A stretch of DNA of 64,000 nucleotides from JACOMS01 sp051252005 (lineage in GTDB: Bacteria > Pseudomonadota > Alphaproteobacteria > Caulobacterales > Maricaulaceae), in assembly GCA_051252005.1 (NCBI GenBank), contig JBPOEZ010000002.1, positions 62,001 to 126,000 on the forward strand. The letters run 5' to 3'. Position numbers and translations under genes: made by a program. The notes beneath the pieces are model-generated. The model was not told the origin of the DNA, made no database searches, and saw only the letters and a list, made by a program, of their open reading frames with translations. Shown here piece after piece: positions 19,247 through 28,399 of the stretch. Position 1 is the first letter of the stretch; every line of letters begins with the position of its first letter.

Positions 19247-19430
19247 TAAGGTCTCTCTTTTTTGGTCTTCTAGTTATTAAGACGCAAGCGATCAAAACAT
19301 CCTCAAACATTTTTGTATTTTTAAAAACGCCTCCAAATTATACAAATTTGACGCCCGTCAATATTCTTAGTATCTAGCAACCTAAACTTTCAGTAACCTT
19401 CTAAGGTTCCAATCTGAACAGGTCCGACAC
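19247..19430. promoter_or_regulatory. Divergent promoter region, STN receptor / ccoN
   Basis: This 184-bp AT-rich stretch separates the minus-strand receptor operon from the plus-strand cbb3 operon. It contains the FNR/FixK box listed separately; the receptor side shows no motif that I can name. Confidence 0.6.
19348..19361 (+). promoter_or_regulatory. FNR/FixK box upstream of ccoN
   Basis: TTGAC-GCCC-GTCAA is a perfect inverted repeat fitting the FNR/FixK consensus (TTGAT-N4-ATCAA, with C/G at the fifth position tolerated). It lies about 76 bp ahead of the ccoN ATG. FixK, encoded at 27661-28299, is the likely activator. Confidence 0.8.
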
Positions 19431-21131
19431 ATGGCTAATATAATAAAAAATTCTCATATTAAAGAGGACGACTCTCTTCTCGCCATGCTTTTCATCTTGG
19501 TTCCTGGCTTAGTTTGGGCTTTCGCCGCTTCGCAGCCAACTGGCGTGCCAACAATGATTTACCCAACGCTTGAAATGCACGGCTATATGATGCTTTTCGC
19601 GTTCATCTTGGGCATATGCGCGATTGTTTATAAAATTGGCAACGGCATGCCGCGTATTAATCTTGCAGAATATGAAGACGGCGTGATCAAAGCCGGCGTT
19701 ATCGCCACAGTATTCTGGGGCATAGCCGGTATGACCGTCGGCGTTATCATCGCTTGCCAGCTTACTTGGCCAGAAATTTTCTATTTCGAGAACCTGCCAT
19801 GGACAAATTTTGGCCGTCTGCGCCCGCTTCATACCTCTGCGGTGATCTTTGCGTTTGGCGGCAATGCTCTTATCGCAACATCATTTTATGTCGTCCAGCG
19901 GACATGCCGGACACGGCTTGCAGGCGGCATGTGGCCATGGTTTGTCTTCTGGGGCTATCAGCTCTTTATTATTTTGGCCGCCACGGGTTACCTCTCTGGC
20001 ATCACCCAATCCAAAGAATATGCCGAGCCCGAATGGTACGTTGATATTTGGCTGACCATTGTCTGGGTCGCCTATTTGCTCATATTCTTGAAAACAATGG
20101 CTAACCGTAAAGAGCCGCATATCTATGTAGCGAACTGGTTTTACCTATCTTTTATTGTGACAATTGCAATTTTGCACCTCGTCAACAACCTGGCCCTCCC
20201 CGCTTCCTTCACAGGCGCAAAGAGCTACTCTGCGTTCTCAGGTGTTCAGGATGCCATGACCCAGTGGTGGTATGGACATAACGCTGTGGGCTTCTTCCTC
20301 ACGACGGGCTTCTTGGCGATCATGTATTACTTCATCCCCAAGCGCGCCAACCGACCTGTTTGGTCTTATAAGCTCTCCATCGTTCACTTTTGGGCGGTTA
20401 TCTTTATCTATATCTGGGCTGGCCCGCACCACCTACACTTTACAGCTTTACCGCAGTGGACTCAAACATTAGGCATGGCCTTCTCTATTGCGCTCTGGAT
20501 GCCAAGTTGGGGCGGTATGATTAACGGCCTCATGACCCTCTCTGGCGCGTGGGATAAGCTCCGCACTGACCCCGTTTTGCGCATGCTTGTTGTTTCCGTG
20601 GCTTTCTATGGTATGGCGACTTTCGAAGGGCCGCTTATGTCTATTCGCTATGTTAACGCCCTGTCTCATTATACTGAATGGACCATCGGACACGTTCACT
20701 CTGGCGCATTGGGCTGGAACGGCTTCGTCACATTTGGTGCGCTGTACTGTCTCGTGCCGTGGCTTTGGAAGAAGAAAGAGCTTTACTCTCTTCGTCTAGT
20801 AGAGTGGCATTTCTGGCTCGCGACCATCGGTATCCTTTTCTACATCACCTCAATGTGGGTGGCTGGTATAATGGAAGGCCTAATGTGGCGTTCATACACA
20901 GATCTAGGCTTCCTAGAGTACGCCTTCATTGAAACTGTGTCGGCGAAACACATTTCCTACGCTGTTCGGGCAATTGGTGGTCTCATGTTCTTACTCGGGA
21001 CTTTGATCATGGCCTTTAATATCTTCCAGACCATCAAAGGCCGCGGCTTAGCCGAACCCTTGGACGGCGACGTGCCGCTGGCTAAGAAGCCTGTATTGAC
21101 TGAGCCTGAAACCGTATTGGCGGGGGAATAG
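19431..21131 (+). CDS. ccoN: cbb3-type cytochrome c oxidase subunit I
   Basis: This is the catalytic, heme-copper subunit of the high-affinity terminal oxidase, with about 12-14 membrane helices in 566 residues. Family segments are clear: YGHNAVGFFLTTGF, the histidines in WAGPHHLHFTALP, and TIGHVHSGALGWNGF. It lacks the Tyr-His crosslink motif of A-type oxidases, as expected for C-type enzymes. It is the first gene of ccoNOQP-GHIS and lies behind an FNR/FixK box. The N-terminus is slightly longer than in many homologues; the M-A-N-I-I start is supported by AACAGG upstream. Confidence 0.97.
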   Translation: MANIIKNSHIKEDDSLLAMLFILVPGLVWAFAASQPTGVPTMIYPTLEMHGYMMLFAFILGICAIVYKIGNGMPRINLAEYEDGVIKAGVIATVFWGIAGMTVGVIIACQLTWPEIFYFENLPWTNFGRLRPLHTSAVIFAFGGNALIATSFYVVQRTCRTRLAGGMWPWFVFWGYQLFIILAATGYLSGITQSKEYAEPEWYVDIWLTIVWVAYLLIFLKTMANRKEPHIYVANWFYLSFIVTIAILHLVNNLALPASFTGAKSYSAFSGVQDAMTQWWYGHNAVGFFLTTGFLAIMYYFIPKRANRPVWSYKLSIVHFWAVIFIYIWAGPHHLHFTALPQWTQTLGMAFSIALWMPSWGGMINGLMTLSGAWDKLRTDPVLRMLVVSVAFYGMATFEGPLMSIRYVNALSHYTEWTIGHVHSGALGWNGFVTFGALYCLVPWLWKKKELYSLRLVEWHFWLATIGILFYITSMWVAGIMEGLMWRSYTDLGFLEYAFIETVSAKHISYAVRAIGGLMFLLGTLIMAFNIFQTIKGRGLAEPLDGDVPLAKKPVLTEPETVLAGE

Positions 21132-21134
21132 ATC

Positions 21135-21872
21135 ATGTTTTTGAAGCTCCACCAATATCTTGAAAAAAAGGCTTTCGGGCTCTTTGTTGGCATTGCTGTC
21201 GTTGTCTCTATCGGCGGGTTGGTTGAAATCACGCCTCTTTTTTATATTGATAGCACAATTGAAGAAGTAGACGGCGTACGGCCCTATTCTCCGCTAGAAC
21301 TGGCAGGGCGTAATATCTATGTCCGCGAAGGCTGCTATACTTGTCACTCGCAAATGGTACGCCCTTTGCGGGACGAAGTTGAACGTTATGGGCATTATTC
21401 CCTCGCAGCCGAGTCAATGTATGATCGGCCGTTTCAATGGGGCTCCAAGCGGACAGGCCCAGATTTAGCGCGGGTTGGCGGAAAATATTCCGACGAATGG
21501 CATAAACTCCACCTTGAAGACCCTCGGGCCGTTGTCCCTGAATCTATCATGCCGCCTTATAAGTTTTTAACCGAGCGTCCCCTCGACTATCGCGGCGTAC
21601 AGGCCGACATTATTGCGAATAAGCGACTCGGCGCGCCCTACTCTGACGAAATGGTCGAAAACGCTGTTGCTGATATCAAAACCCAGCTTGACGAATATGC
21701 TGACGACTATGACGGCTTTATGGCGCGTTACCCCAAAGCCGTCATCAGAGAGTTCGATGGCAATCCGGACGAAATCACAGAAATGGATGCCTTGATTTCT
21801 TATCTGCAAGTCCTCGGAACATTTGTTGATTTCAACGAATATGAAGCTGAAAAAGATGAGAATTTGCGATGA
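21135..21872 (+). CDS. ccoO: cbb3-type cytochrome c oxidase subunit II (mono-heme)
   Basis: One N-terminal membrane anchor (about 12-30) is followed by a periplasmic cytochrome c domain with the heme site CYTCH (67-71) and the conserved SQMVRP segment after it. A downstream Met in the segment VPESIMPPYKFL is the likely sixth ligand. The protein passes electrons from CcoP to CcoN. It starts 3 bp after ccoN and its stop overlaps the ccoQ start. Confidence 0.97.
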   Translation: MFLKLHQYLEKKAFGLFVGIAVVVSIGGLVEITPLFYIDSTIEEVDGVRPYSPLELAGRNIYVREGCYTCHSQMVRPLRDEVERYGHYSLAAESMYDRPFQWGSKRTGPDLARVGGKYSDEWHKLHLEDPRAVVPESIMPPYKFLTERPLDYRGVQADIIANKRLGAPYSDEMVENAVADIKTQLDEYADDYDGFMARYPKAVIREFDGNPDEITEMDALISYLQVLGTFVDFNEYEAEKDENLR

Positions 21873-22033
21873 GCTACGAAACGCTTGCACATATCGTGAA
21901 AATTGGCGGCACCGTTTTTTTTACCGGATTTTTCGCCGTTACAGTTCTTTACGTCCTATGGCCGCGCAATCGCAAACGATTTGACGAAGCCGCGCAGCTC
22001 CCCCTTTCCACTGACGATCATCCCAAGTTTTAA
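21869..22033 (+). CDS. ccoQ: cbb3 oxidase small subunit CcoQ
   Basis: This 54-residue ORF overlaps the ccoO stop (ATGA) and has the CcoQ layout: a short N-terminus, one membrane helix (about 14-31, with VFFTGFFAVTVLYVLWP) and a basic then acidic tail (PRNRKRFDEAA). CcoQ helps to stabilise the oxidase and its interaction with CcoP. Position between ccoO and ccoP makes the call firm although the sequence is short. Confidence 0.93.
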   Translation: MSYETLAHIVKIGGTVFFTGFFAVTVLYVLWPRNRKRFDEAAQLPLSTDDHPKF

Positions 22034-22042
22034 AGACACCGT

Positions 22043-22954
22043 ATGACTGACCCTAAAAAAACCACTCCTGAAATTGACGACATCTCCGGAACGGAGCTCA
22101 CAGGTCATGAATGGGACGGCATTACAGAACTCAATACTCCAATGCCGCGCTGGTGGCTATGGATGTTTTACGCCTCTATAGTCATCGCTATTGGGTATGC
22201 CATCGCGATGCCGTCAATTCCGCTGTTAAACTCATATACAAAAGGTGTTCTCGGCGCCTCTGACCGCGCCGCCGTACATAAAGCTGTGAGTGATATGCGG
22301 GCGCAACGTGAAGACCTAGGATTCCAGCTTACAGGTGCCTCTATGGAAGGCATTCAAGCCAATCCGGACTTATTCCGCTTTGCTATGGCAGCGGGAAAAT
22401 CTGCCTTTGGCGACAATTGCGCCACCTGTCACGGTTCCGGCGCCCAAGGTTTTAAAGGCTATCCCAACTTGAATGATGACATTTGGCTTTGGGGCGGAAC
22501 ATTTGACGATATTCGCCACACGTTGACCGTTGGTATTCGGGCGAATCATGATGATACGCGCATGAACCTAATGCAGGCCTATGGTCGTGATGAGTTACTG
22601 ACGAAACCGCAAATCAGAGATATAGCTCAATATGTCATAAGCCTGTCAGGCGATGCTAACTTAGAAGCCGCTCAGCGTGGGGGCGAACTTTTTCAAACGA
22701 CTTGTGTTTCTTGTCATGGCCCAAACGGTAGCGGAGACCAAACACAAGGCGCGCCAAACCTGATCGACAATGAATGGCTTTACGGCGGGACTGCTGACGA
22801 TATATATGATACGCTCTATTATGGCCGCGCCGGCGTCATGCCTAATTGGAATGAACGGCTAAGCCCTGAAACCATCTCTGCGCTTGCCGTCTATGTTTAC
22901 AGTCTTGGTGGCGGCGTGAGCGCCCCAGCTGCTGACAGCGCGGAGCCCAAATAG
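22043..22954 (+). CDS. ccoP: cbb3-type cytochrome c oxidase di-heme subunit III
   Basis: The 303-residue protein has the CcoP N-terminal segment (HEWDGITELNTPMPRWW), a membrane helix (about 36-56) and two periplasmic cytochrome c domains with CATCH (126-130) and CVSCH (221-225). It receives electrons from soluble or membrane cytochromes c and passes them to CcoO. It begins 9 bp after ccoQ. Confidence 0.97.
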   Translation: MTDPKKTTPEIDDISGTELTGHEWDGITELNTPMPRWWLWMFYASIVIAIGYAIAMPSIPLLNSYTKGVLGASDRAAVHKAVSDMRAQREDLGFQLTGASMEGIQANPDLFRFAMAAGKSAFGDNCATCHGSGAQGFKGYPNLNDDIWLWGGTFDDIRHTLTVGIRANHDDTRMNLMQAYGRDELLTKPQIRDIAQYVISLSGDANLEAAQRGGELFQTTCVSCHGPNGSGDQTQGAPNLIDNEWLYGGTADDIYDTLYYGRAGVMPNWNERLSPETISALAVYVYSLGGGVSAPAADSAEPK

Positions 22955-22962
22955 GCCAACTA

Positions 22963-24459
22963 ATGACCACATTGATTGACAATACTCCCCCTCGCAAGAA
23001 AGTTGCAGACGGCGTTGAGCAATCACGAGCGGTCGCCACATCACCTTCGACGCCGCAAAGCCTATATGCAAAGCGGGTAAAGCTATATCCCAAACTCGCA
23101 CATGGGCTTTACCGCAACATAAAGTGGGTAGCATTATTTGTATTGCTTGGCATTTATTACATCACGCCATGGATCCGCTGGGATCGCGGCGCGGGGCAAC
23201 CTGATCAAGCGGTTCTCATCGACTTCGAAAACGCCCGCTTCTATTTCTTCTTCATCGAAATTTGGCCTCAAGAAGTGTACTATATTACAGGCCTTCTGAT
23301 TTTGGCCGCACTCGGCCTGTTTCTAGCATCGTCTTTGTTTGGACGTGTCTGGTGCGGCTATGCTTGCCCGCAAACGATCTGGACCGATCTATTTATCCAA
23401 GTTGAAAAGTTCTTTGAAGGCGACCGCAATGCGCGAATGAAGCTTGATAAGTCGCCTTGGACGGCAAAAAAAGTCTACAAAAAAACGGCTAAGCATACTG
23501 TATGGATTATTATCGCAGGCCTTACGGGCGGAGCCTGGATTCTGTATTTTCACGACGCGCCTACCTTAGCCCGAGACTTCTTTACGGGCCATGCTCCGAT
23601 GACGTCTTACATCTTTGCCGCCATGATGACATTCACGACCTACAGCCTCGCAGGGCATATGCGCGAACAAGTGTGTACATATATGTGTCCTTGGCCGCGT
23701 ATTCAGGCCGCCATGATTGACGAAGAAGCGCTTAATGTGACGTACCGCTATGACCGCGGAGAACCACGAGGCCCTCACAAAAAAGGCGCAACATGGGACG
23801 GACGCGGAGACTGTATTGATTGCCGTCAGTGCGTCGCAGTGTGTCCTGTCGGCATCGACATTCGGGACGGACTGCAACTCGAATGTATCGGCTGCTCCCT
23901 CTGCATTGACGCCTGTGATGAAATCATGGTCAAAATTGACCGCCCCAAAGGCCTCATTGCCTTTGACACAGATGCCAATGTGCAGAGACGCATGGAGGGG
24001 AAGAAAAGCCGCTATAACCTTGTTCGTCCGCGAACCGTTATTTATGCCGTACTTTTCGCGGCCGTCGGGCTCGGCATGCTATACTCGCTTATGAACCGCA
24101 CCGTTTTGGACATGAACGTCCTGCGTGACCGACAGCCCAACTATGTCACCCTCTCTGATGGATCAGTCAGAAACGGCTATACAATTAAAATTCTCAACAA
24201 GGCGTCAGAGCCACGCGAACTAAATTTGGCAGTTGAAGGCCTTCCTGACTCGATCATTACTGTCGCGGGCCAGTCAAACACCCTTGGGCCTGTGCTGCGC
24301 GTCGACGCTGACGAAACCATTGACTACCGCGTGACAGTCACGGTTCCCAATGCTTCAGGGCTTGAGCAAAAATCAAATTATGAGTTCACAATGAAAGACA
24401 TAACATCAGGCGAAAGCACTCGGCAAAGAGCCATATTCATCAGTAGCGGGCCGAAGTAA
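22963..24459 (+). CDS. ccoG: Cytochrome oxidase accessory protein CcoG (RdxA/FixG)
   Basis: Membrane helices in the N-terminal half, the conserved WCGYACPQTIW motif, two ferredoxin-like clusters (CIDCRQCVAVCP, CIGCSLCIDACD) and a C-terminal immunoglobulin-like domain match CcoG/FixG. Family members reduce Cu(II) to Cu(I) for the CcoI pathway in oxidase assembly. The 498-residue length is usual. Its stop overlaps the ccoH start by one base (taATG). Confidence 0.96.
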   Translation: MTTLIDNTPPRKKVADGVEQSRAVATSPSTPQSLYAKRVKLYPKLAHGLYRNIKWVALFVLLGIYYITPWIRWDRGAGQPDQAVLIDFENARFYFFFIEIWPQEVYYITGLLILAALGLFLASSLFGRVWCGYACPQTIWTDLFIQVEKFFEGDRNARMKLDKSPWTAKKVYKKTAKHTVWIIIAGLTGGAWILYFHDAPTLARDFFTGHAPMTSYIFAAMMTFTTYSLAGHMREQVCTYMCPWPRIQAAMIDEEALNVTYRYDRGEPRGPHKKGATWDGRGDCIDCRQCVAVCPVGIDIRDGLQLECIGCSLCIDACDEIMVKIDRPKGLIAFDTDANVQRRMEGKKSRYNLVRPRTVIYAVLFAAVGLGMLYSLMNRTVLDMNVLRDRQPNYVTLSDGSVRNGYTIKILNKASEPRELNLAVEGLPDSIITVAGQSNTLGPVLRVDADETIDYRVTVTVPNASGLEQKSNYEFTMKDITSGESTRQRAIFISSGPK

Positions 24460-24944
24460 TGGGAAAGCCTCGCCAAGAGAAAAAGCTAACAGGATGGCAT
24501 GTCATCATAATGCTGCTGCTCTTTTTCGGCCTGATCGTTTCTGTCAATACCGTCTTTCTAGTGGCCGCCGTGAAATCCTTTACCGGAGAAGACGTAAAAG
24601 GCTCATACCGAACTGGGTTAGAATATAACCAACGCATTGAGCAAAGAGCAACCGAACGCGGCCTAGGCTGGACTGTTCGTGCCAACGTGATTCAAGATCA
24701 AACAACAAACCTCATATTCGCAATCTCAGATGCGAGCAGCCTGCCTTTATCAGGTCTATCCGTAGAAGGGGTTCTGCGTCACCCAACAGATCGAGCCTTT
24801 GATAGACCCGTTACATTGCAAGCTGGGACGAACGGGACTTATAGAGCCTCAGTAGACATCCCGCCGGCAAATTGGCGCTTCATGGGCGAGGCCACCCAAG
24901 GCGACACTGTGTTTACATTCCAACACGATGTTAGCGTTGAATAA
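24459..24944 (+). CDS. ccoH: Cytochrome oxidase assembly protein CcoH (FixH)
   Basis: A 161-residue membrane protein with one N-terminal helix (about 8-33) and a periplasmic beta domain, of the FixH family. CcoH is needed for cbb3 stability and contacts CcoN. It overlaps both neighbours by one base, which indicates coupled translation in the order G-H-I. Confidence 0.93.
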   Translation: MGKPRQEKKLTGWHVIIMLLLFFGLIVSVNTVFLVAAVKSFTGEDVKGSYRTGLEYNQRIEQRATERGLGWTVRANVIQDQTTNLIFAISDASSLPLSGLSVEGVLRHPTDRAFDRPVTLQAGTNGTYRASVDIPPANWRFMGEATQGDTVFTFQHDVSVE

Positions 24945-27178
24945 TGGACACCCCTGCGATGACTGGCGATGCAGAAGGCTGCCCATCCGGATTGCAGGAC
25001 ACGCCTGTTTCTGAAACAGACCCCTTGGGCGCGGAGCTAGACCTCTCCCGTTATGTAACATCACCGCAGAAAGGCTTAAGCGCTCTAGAACTTAGTATAC
25101 GCGGCGCGCATTGCGCGGGGTGCGTTTCCAAAATTGAACGCGGCCTTTCAGGCTTGGACGGCATCAAACAGGCCCGCATGAATCTCACAAATTCGCGCCT
25201 GAATATTACGTGGGCCGAAGAAAAAATATCACCAAAAGAGATCGTCACCAAGGTCACAGGCCTTGGTTTCGGTGTTGCGCCGTTTGAATATAGTCAAACA
25301 GAAATCCACTATCAAAAGATTCAAAAAAGCCTCCTTCGTTATATTGCTGTCGCTGGGTTCGCAGCCATGAACATCATGCTGCTCTCTATCGCCGTATGGT
25401 CAGGCGGCGCAGATATGACAGGTTCGACGCGTCATTTATTCCATTGGCTCTCAGCAATCATAGCCTTGCCTACGGTTGCCTATGCGGGTCGCGTTTTTTT
25501 TACGCCGGCTCTAACAGCGCTAAAAAGCCGCCGCACGAATATGGATGTACCCATTTCATTGGCGCTTATCCTTGCTTGTGCGCTCAGCGTTTATGAAACG
25601 GTTATGGGGCACGAAGATATCTATTTTGACGCCGCCGTCATGCTTCTGTTCTTACTGTTAATTGGGCGTTATTTGGACACGCGGCTTAGGCTAAAAACGG
25701 GCGAAGCGGCCCGCCGGCTATCCTCTTTGCAGGTAACGTCTGCGACGCGCCTCATGCCAGACGGAGGCCAAGAAACAATCCCTGCACAAGCGCTCAAAAT
25801 TGGAGAACGCATTCTCATTCCGGCAGGACAGCGTATTGCCATTGATTGCCGCATTGAGACGGGCACGTCCGATATTGATATGAAGATCGCAACGGGCGAA
25901 ACGGCTGCAATGTCCGTTGGCCCCGGTGACAACTTGCTGTCGGGAACCGTCAATCTCAGCGATCCCCTTACTGCGATCGTCATTGCGGGCGTTGAGAATA
26001 GCTTCCTTGCCGAGATCACAAACCTTGTCGAGATCGGGGAGCAGTCCAAAAGCCGCTATGTTCGGATCGCAGACCGCGCCGCGAGAGCCTATGTTCCTGT
26101 TGTGCATAGTGTTGCACTTCTGACATTTTTGGGATGGTTTTACTTAAGCGGCGATTTACGCATGGCCGCTATAAATGCCATTGCCGTTTTAATCATCACG
26201 TGCCCCTGTGCCTTGGGGCTTGCCGTCCCTGCAGTCCACGCCGTCGCGGCGAGTAAATTATTCGAGCGCGGTATTTATGCCCGGTCAGGCGACGCCCTAG
26301 AACGCTTAGCCACCGTTGATCATGTGATTTTTGATAAAACAGGGACCCTGACCGAGGCAAACTTCACACTCACAAATGCCGAAGCGTTCAATCCCGACGT
26401 ACTGGGCTTAGCCGGAGCGCTCGCCGCCCATTCCCGTCACCCGCTTTCTGTGGCGCTCAGACCTTATGCGCGGGCTTTAGAGATCACAGACATTACTGAA
26501 ACACCCGGCAAAGGACTTTCTGGTATATGGAACCAGAAGGCCCTTAAACTCGGATCAGCCGAGTTTATCGGCGCAGAAAATGTCAATGCTAGCCAATCAT
26601 CCGTATGGTTTAGCGTAGGCGATGATAGTCCTATTCACTTTCATATGTCCGATCAATTACGAGGCGACGCTCTTGAGACTATCAATGAACTCAAATCGCT
26701 GGGTTTCTCTCAAGAAATGCTAACAGGGGATAATTCTTCCATGGCCAGAGAAGTGGCCGAGCTTTTAGGGCTTAAACACTGGAAAGCCTCCATAAAGCCT
26801 AAAGGAAAGCTCGACATCATTGAGTCAGAAATGGCCGCAGGAAAAAAAGTTGTGATGATCGGTGACGGCATCAATGATGCTCCCGCTCTTGCGTCGGCCA
26901 CCGCCTCTGTGTCGCTAGCCTCAGCGTCAGACATATCGAGAACCGCGTCAGACATAGTCTTGCAAAATGATAAGCTTTCAAACTTACCCTTCGCAATCAA
27001 AATTGCCAAAAGCGCGCAGCGCCGCGTCAGTCAAAACTTATGGCTCGCTGTGATTTATAATCTATTCGCGATCCCGCTCGCCGTATTCGGCCTAGTGAAC
27101 CCCCTCATTGCCGCACTCGCTATGTCAGGATCCTCATTAATTGTAACACTAAATGCCCTCAGAGTGAGCCCCAAATGA
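24944..27178 (+). CDS. ccoI: Copper-translocating P1B-type ATPase for cbb3 assembly
   Basis: An N-terminal heavy-metal domain carries GAHCAGC (C57/C60). The membrane metal site CPC is at 420-422, the phosphorylation motif DKTGT begins at D464, and the hinge GDGINDAPAL is near the C-terminus. The 744 residues and the gene order fit CcoI/FixI, the slow Cu(I) exporter that delivers copper for the CcoN binuclear centre. A leader of about 45 residues ahead of the HMA domain, with an extra Cys13, is common in this group. Confidence 0.96.
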   Translation: MDTPAMTGDAEGCPSGLQDTPVSETDPLGAELDLSRYVTSPQKGLSALELSIRGAHCAGCVSKIERGLSGLDGIKQARMNLTNSRLNITWAEEKISPKEIVTKVTGLGFGVAPFEYSQTEIHYQKIQKSLLRYIAVAGFAAMNIMLLSIAVWSGGADMTGSTRHLFHWLSAIIALPTVAYAGRVFFTPALTALKSRRTNMDVPISLALILACALSVYETVMGHEDIYFDAAVMLLFLLLIGRYLDTRLRLKTGEAARRLSSLQVTSATRLMPDGGQETIPAQALKIGERILIPAGQRIAIDCRIETGTSDIDMKIATGETAAMSVGPGDNLLSGTVNLSDPLTAIVIAGVENSFLAEITNLVEIGEQSKSRYVRIADRAARAYVPVVHSVALLTFLGWFYLSGDLRMAAINAIAVLIITCPCALGLAVPAVHAVAASKLFERGIYARSGDALERLATVDHVIFDKTGTLTEANFTLTNAEAFNPDVLGLAGALAAHSRHPLSVALRPYARALEITDITETPGKGLSGIWNQKALKLGSAEFIGAENVNASQSSVWFSVGDDSPIHFHMSDQLRGDALETINELKSLGFSQEMLTGDNSSMAREVAELLGLKHWKASIKPKGKLDIIESEMAAGKKVVMIGDGINDAPALASATASVSLASASDISRTASDIVLQNDKLSNLPFAIKIAKSAQRRVSQNLWLAVIYNLFAIPLAVFGLVNPLIAALAMSGSSLIVTLNALRVSPK

Positions 27179-27336
27179 ACGCCCTTATTTGGCTAATACC
27201 GATAGCTCTGGCCTTGGGCCTCACGGGTTTAATGGCTTTTTTTTGGTCCATGCGCACTGGCCAGTTTGATGACCCCAAGGGAGATGCTTCGCGGATATTA
27301 CAATCTGAAGATCGCCCAATAGTAGACGACGAGTAA
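27175..27336 (+). CDS. ccoS: cbb3 oxidase maturation protein CcoS
   Basis: This 53-residue ORF overlaps the ccoI stop (ATGA). It has one membrane helix (about 4-24), then the family-typical WSMRTGQFDDPKGDASRIL segment. CcoS is required for cofactor insertion in CcoN. It closes the operon and converges on the minus-strand small gene at 27343. Confidence 0.95.
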   Translation: MNALIWLIPIALALGLTGLMAFFWSMRTGQFDDPKGDASRILQSEDRPIVDDE

Positions 27337-27342
27337 GCGCCT

Positions 27343-27591
27343 TTAAGTTTTCTTTTTCGCGGAACTTTGCGGATCATCTTCATCATCCGAGCAACATATA
27401 GCGTGGCAGGCTTTCATATGATTAGGGCGCTCTACGGGCGGTTGATCGTCACCGCCACCCCCTATTTTTATCCAAGTTCCAGAGGCACAGAGCTGCGTCC
27501 AAAGACCATTTTCTTTCGAGGTCAACGGCATAGCGGCTGACAATTGAACGGCAAAAAACGACAAACACAAAATGTAGGGCATAATCCTCAT
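27343..27591 (-). CDS. Small secreted Cys-rich protein, unknown function
   Basis: The 82-residue product has a signal peptide (cleavage near residue 19, QLSAA) and a Cys/His cluster (KACHAICC) near the C-terminus plus one Cys at about 35. I recall similar KACHA-type small proteins in other alphaproteobacteria but cannot name a function. The start may be ATG 27582 instead, which has AGGATT just upstream. It lies between ccoS and fixK, with an imperfect FNR-like box (27625-27638) upstream. A metal, perhaps copper, role is inference from the cysteines and the neighbourhood. Confidence 0.6.
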   Translation of the reverse strand: MRIMPYILCLSFFAVQLSAAMPLTSKENGLWTQLCASGTWIKIGGGGDDQPPVERPNHMKACHAICCSDDEDDPQSSAKKKT

Positions 27592-27624
27592 GACGTAAGC
27601 CTAGCTCTGAAAGATAGATAAAAT

Positions 27625-27638
27625 TTGCTACACGTCAA
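27625..27638 (-). promoter_or_regulatory. Imperfect FNR/FixK-like box
   Basis: TTGCT-ACAC-GTCAA has one perfect half (GTCAA) and one with two mismatches to TTGAC. It is centred about 40 bp ahead of the small Cys-rich gene's ATG, a typical activator position. Weak on its own. Confidence 0.35.
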
Positions 27639-27660
27639 ATTTCATCCATTTCACGTTCGG

Positions 27661-28299
27661 TCAAGAAATTTCAATAATTTCCCGGAGCGCGCAAGGATCG
27701 GCGACATGGACTATATGGCGGCTAGGCAATTCAATAATTTCGTTATTCTTCAATATTGTGAGCTGCCGACTAACCGTTTCAATACTGAGCCCCAGAAAGT
27801 CTGCGATATCCAAGCGGCTCATTGGAAGCCTTACGTCATACTCGCTGCCCGACAATCTCTGCCTTTCGATTAACATCAGGATGAATGTCACGACCTTCTG
27901 CAGCGCTGTCTTTTTGGTAAGAGTTGTGATGAGAGTTTGGGCCGCATTCAGCTGGCGCCATGTGGCCGCGAACAATTCTTCTTGCAGGTCCGAGCTTTGC
28001 CCGACATCAGACATCGTAAGAAACGCAACATTCGCAGTTGTCACCGTGACAGCCGTATCATGATACTCATCATTGGCACAGAGGCCAAAATATTCGCCTT
28101 CTGTGTAAAAGCCGGATATTTGCCGCAGACTATCTTCGTGCAAACGATAGACCATCACAACGCCGCTATTTACACGGTAAAAACCTTGCGCCAATGCGCC
28201 TTGGTGATAGATGACAGTTTGTTTTGAATGCACACGGCCACGCATACGGCATGAGGTCAAGTAACCTTGGGGTTCGGATAGTCTTTCTGCGTTTGACAT
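27661..28299 (-). CDS. fixK: Crp/Fnr-family regulator, FixK type
   Basis: A 212-residue protein with a cNMP-binding-like beta roll, a long dimer helix and a helix-turn-helix (about 155-185, LDIADFLGLSIETVSRQLTILK) close to the FNR recognition helix E-SR pattern. The N-terminal cysteine cluster of oxygen-sensing FNR is absent; only Cys17 and Cys94 are seen. So it should be a FixK-type activator made under FixLJ control. It likely acts on TTGA(C/T)-N4-(G/A)TCAA boxes upstream of ccoN and the fixT-like gene. Confidence 0.88.
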   Translation of the reverse strand: MSNAERLSEPQGYLTSCRMRGRVHSKQTVIYHQGALAQGFYRVNSGVVMVYRLHEDSLRQISGFYTEGEYFGLCANDEYHDTAVTVTTANVAFLTMSDVGQSSDLQEELFAATWRQLNAAQTLITTLTKKTALQKVVTFILMLIERQRLSGSEYDVRLPMSRLDIADFLGLSIETVSRQLTILKNNEIIELPSRHIVHVADPCALREIIEIS

Positions 28300-28399
28300 A
28301 ATATCGAATTAACAACTCAAGTAACTGTGTTGATCCGTATTCTATTTACAGCAGACGGATAATCTAGAGCGCAGCAATACCTAAGTAATAATACGGAGA

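Noticed and set aside
28330..28343. FNR/FixK box upstream of fixK
   Set aside because: Only the left half (TTGAT) fits; the right half (ATTCT) does not. FixJ, not FixK, is expected to drive fixK. A TAAGTAAT stretch at 28383-28390 resembles part of a FixJ site but is in the opposite orientation and too short to claim.
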